Shown: positions 55,198 through 56,865 of the stretch, one piece after another | How positions within the stretch are numbered: the first letter of the stretch is position 1 | Layout of the letters: the number at the start of each line of letters is the position of its first letter | Origin: Photobacterium kishitanii | Lineage (GTDB): Bacteria; Pseudomonadota; Gammaproteobacteria; Enterobacterales; Vibrionaceae | Length of the DNA stretch: 56,865 bases | Reading direction: 5' to 3' | Assembly (NCBI RefSeq): GCF_003026355.1 | Contig: NZ_PYON01000025.1 | Location: 1-56,865, forward strand | Made by a program: the position numbers and the translations under genes | Notes under the pieces: generated by a model | The model's database searches: none | What the model was told of the DNA's origin: nothing | The model's input: the letters and a program-made list of their open reading frames with translations, nothing else

Positions 55198-56304
55198 TTA
55201 ATCAGAGCGACCACGGCCGAGAATAGGGAATTGCTCAATGACTTCAGTTCCTCTTATGGCATATAAGGTGTCGAAGTTGTTTAGTGTTGTATCGCAATGA
55301 CTTGGAAGTAAAATGAGTTGTTGGCCTATTTGTAGTGGTTCATGGCCATCGATGAGGTTAATAATACCATGTTCATCACCTCCTGTTTTGTAACTCAGCG
55401 TGCTATCACCTTCGACTTTAGGCATACCAAGATCAATCGAAAGACATTTCATGCCTGCATCAATAACCGCTCGCTGTGGACTAGGGTGACTAATAACCGT
55501 ACTTAATACTTTTAGAGCGACATCAAATTGGTTATTTTGGTCTTGATTATTTTCATCGCCAATAGCTTGATAAGTGGTATCCATAAACAAATAAGAGCCT
55601 GCTTGAATTTCACTAAATCCTAGTCCTTGATAAGCTGCATATGTGCCTGTTCCTCCGCCACTAATAATGTCAGGGGCTAATCCTTTGGGTTTTAATACGG
55701 TATTAATGTAATTAAAAAGATCTTCAACGACTGTTCTTGCTTGAGTATTTCGCTCTTGATAACCTTTTATATGTTGCAAGTGGCCACTGTATGCTTGTAA
55801 TCCAACATAGCTAACGCCATCAGAATAATTAATTGCCTCTATTAATGAAACTAAGTCATTACCGATTTCAACTCCGCATCGTTGCTGACCGCTTTCTACT
55901 TCAATCATCAATTCAATACAAATTCCAGCCTCTGTCGCCGCTTGAGCGATATCTATGACGTGTTGCTGGTGATCTATTACTTGAATAAAACGATAGTCAG
56001 GATATTGCTGATAAAGTTTGACTAAACGTTGAATCTTATTTTTTCCAGCGATAGGTGTGGTTATTAGAATGTCGTTAATACCTCCGGCAGCCATAACTTC
56101 TGCTTCACCGAGTTTTGCCGTACATATTCCTTGAGCCCCTGCATCAATCTGCATTTGTGCTATAGCGGGGTTTTTATGGGCTTTAGTGTGCGGTCTTAAT
56201 TTTAATTCTAGAGCATCAATACGTTGTTGCATTTCACGTAGGTTATTTTTCATTTTGTCGAAATCAACAATCAAAGCCGGCGTAGGTAGTTGAGTAATAT
56301 CCAT
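55198..56304 (-). CDS. DSD1-family PLP enzyme (D-threonine aldolase / D-serine dehydratase-like)
   Basis: This is a fold-type III PLP enzyme acting on D-amino acids. The 368-residue protein has the N-terminal alanine-racemase-like barrel with LPTPALIVDFDKMKNNL and the PLP lysine in RPHTKAHKNPAIA (about residue 42 of the chosen start). It also has ICTAKLGEAEVMAAGG, VESGQQRCGVE, SGGGTGTY (phosphate binding) and the C-terminal beta domain with HGIINL and LLPSHCDTTLNNFDTLYAIRG. The HCD pair is where the metal site of this family lies. The ATG at 56304 has AAGGA six bases upstream. The preferred substrate (D-threonine, D-3-hydroxyaspartate or D-serine) cannot be told from sequence. Confidence 0.93.
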   Translation of the reverse strand: MDITQLPTPALIVDFDKMKNNLREMQQRIDALELKLRPHTKAHKNPAIAQMQIDAGAQGICTAKLGEAEVMAAGGINDILITTPIAGKNKIQRLVKLYQQYPDYRFIQVIDHQQHVIDIAQAATEAGICIELMIEVESGQQRCGVEIGNDLVSLIEAINYSDGVSYVGLQAYSGHLQHIKGYQERNTQARTVVEDLFNYINTVLKPKGLAPDIISGGGTGTYAAYQGLGFSEIQAGSYLFMDTTYQAIGDENNQDQNNQFDVALKVLSTVISHPSPQRAVIDAGMKCLSIDLGMPKVEGDSTLSYKTGGDEHGIINLIDGHEPLQIGQQLILLPSHCDTTLNNFDTLYAIRGTEVIEQFPILGRGRSD

Positions 56305-56394
56305 TGTTATCCTTGCTATTTTTTTATTTTCAAGGGGAGATAAAGATAAGGCTAACAGATCAAACTCACGGCTTGCAAAAATTAATGTGAGCAA

Positions 56395-56865
56395 GTTATA
56401 AATTTTATATCATTCTTATAAAGGTTGGGATAACTGAAGCTGCTTTGATGATAGATGATTTGTTTTTTTAGTGCTATTAACGTTAATAGTTACTTTAAAG
56501 TAAATATTAAAAAGTTAAATAAAGAGTGACTCTGTTATGATTTTTATTCTTAATAATATAGCTTGTGATTCAATAAAAACAGCCTATTCTATAATGGAAT
56601 CTATATCCTTTTTAGGTATTTGTACGAGTATTTTATCAATATTAATATATTAGTTCATTCACTGATGAAATCCATTACATTGTTTAAATTCGTAATAGGT
56701 AACATTTTGTTAGACATTGGTGTCTATTTTTAAGTGCTAAATTATAAAAAACATAATATTTTTATTTCATGATTTATGTTTTTGTTTATACTGTGAAAAT
56801 TGATTGTTGATTAATTTATATGAATATAAAAATTTTAAAATCAAGATATGCTTTAAACTTAACTC
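56395..56865. other. AT-rich end region without a gene
   Basis: No reading frame, RNA gene or clear hairpin is seen. It presumably contains the promoter of the D-amino-acid enzyme gene and of a gene beyond the window. Confidence 0.45.

Overview
The window looks like chromosomal DNA of a low-GC marine gammaproteobacterium of the Vibrionaceae, most likely Photobacterium. The basis is protein recognition (MalF/MalG, MepM, NifJ and a Vibrio cholerae-type type VI secretion gene order) and overall AT-richness, not a database match. There are no rRNA, tRNA or CRISPR features.

Layout. 1-3784: a relic of a superfamily 1 helicase, then malF and malG with a terminator. malE is absent and malF has no good start codon. 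3809-6371: an intact tyrosine recombinase, a degraded second recombinase fragment, a broken macro-domain gene and a small unknown gene. 6485-16210: a T6SS satellite module with two almost identical hcp genes in direct orientation. They flank a VasL-like gene, a SUMF1-fold lipoprotein, a LysM-headed putative effector, its DUF4123 adaptor and VgrG. A PAAR gene lies beyond. 16691-35788: a complete main T6SS operon (tssB, C, E, F, G, tagH, tssJ, K, L, clpV, vasH, vasI/tagO, tssA, tssM). Four sigma-54 (-24/-12) promoters and clusters of a 16-bp dyad (RRGCAA-N4-TTGCYY) form a coherent regulon, presumably controlled by VasH encoded inside the operon. A degraded recombinase 3' end lies directly after tssM, so the T6SS region is bracketed by recombinase sequences.

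36093-39598: a surface-type lipoprotein and an M23 endopeptidase (MepM-like). 40046-49141: the most interesting part, a very AT-rich cluster that looks like a microcin/RiPP biosynthesis and export operon. It contains an HlyC/MceI-like acyltransferase, an MchC/MceJ-like partner with SelO-like motifs, a membrane GT2 glycosyltransferase, an 87-residue Gly/Ser/Asn-rich precursor with a textbook double-glycine leader, a CPBP-like membrane protein (candidate immunity), a radical SAM enzyme with extra C-terminal cysteines, an HlyD adaptor, a C39-peptidase ABC exporter and a hexapeptide acetyltransferase. The acyltransferase pair and exporter recall class IIb siderophore microcins (MccE492, MccH47). 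The radical SAM enzyme, the GT2 enzyme and the lack of siderophore genes and of a serine-rich tail do not fit any class IIb cluster I know.

49818-56304: a GltD-like flavin/iron-sulfur oxidoreductase co-directional with pyruvate:flavodoxin oxidoreductase (nifJ), then a convergent DSD1-family PLP enzyme. The two ends of the window carry AT-rich sequence in which I see no gene.
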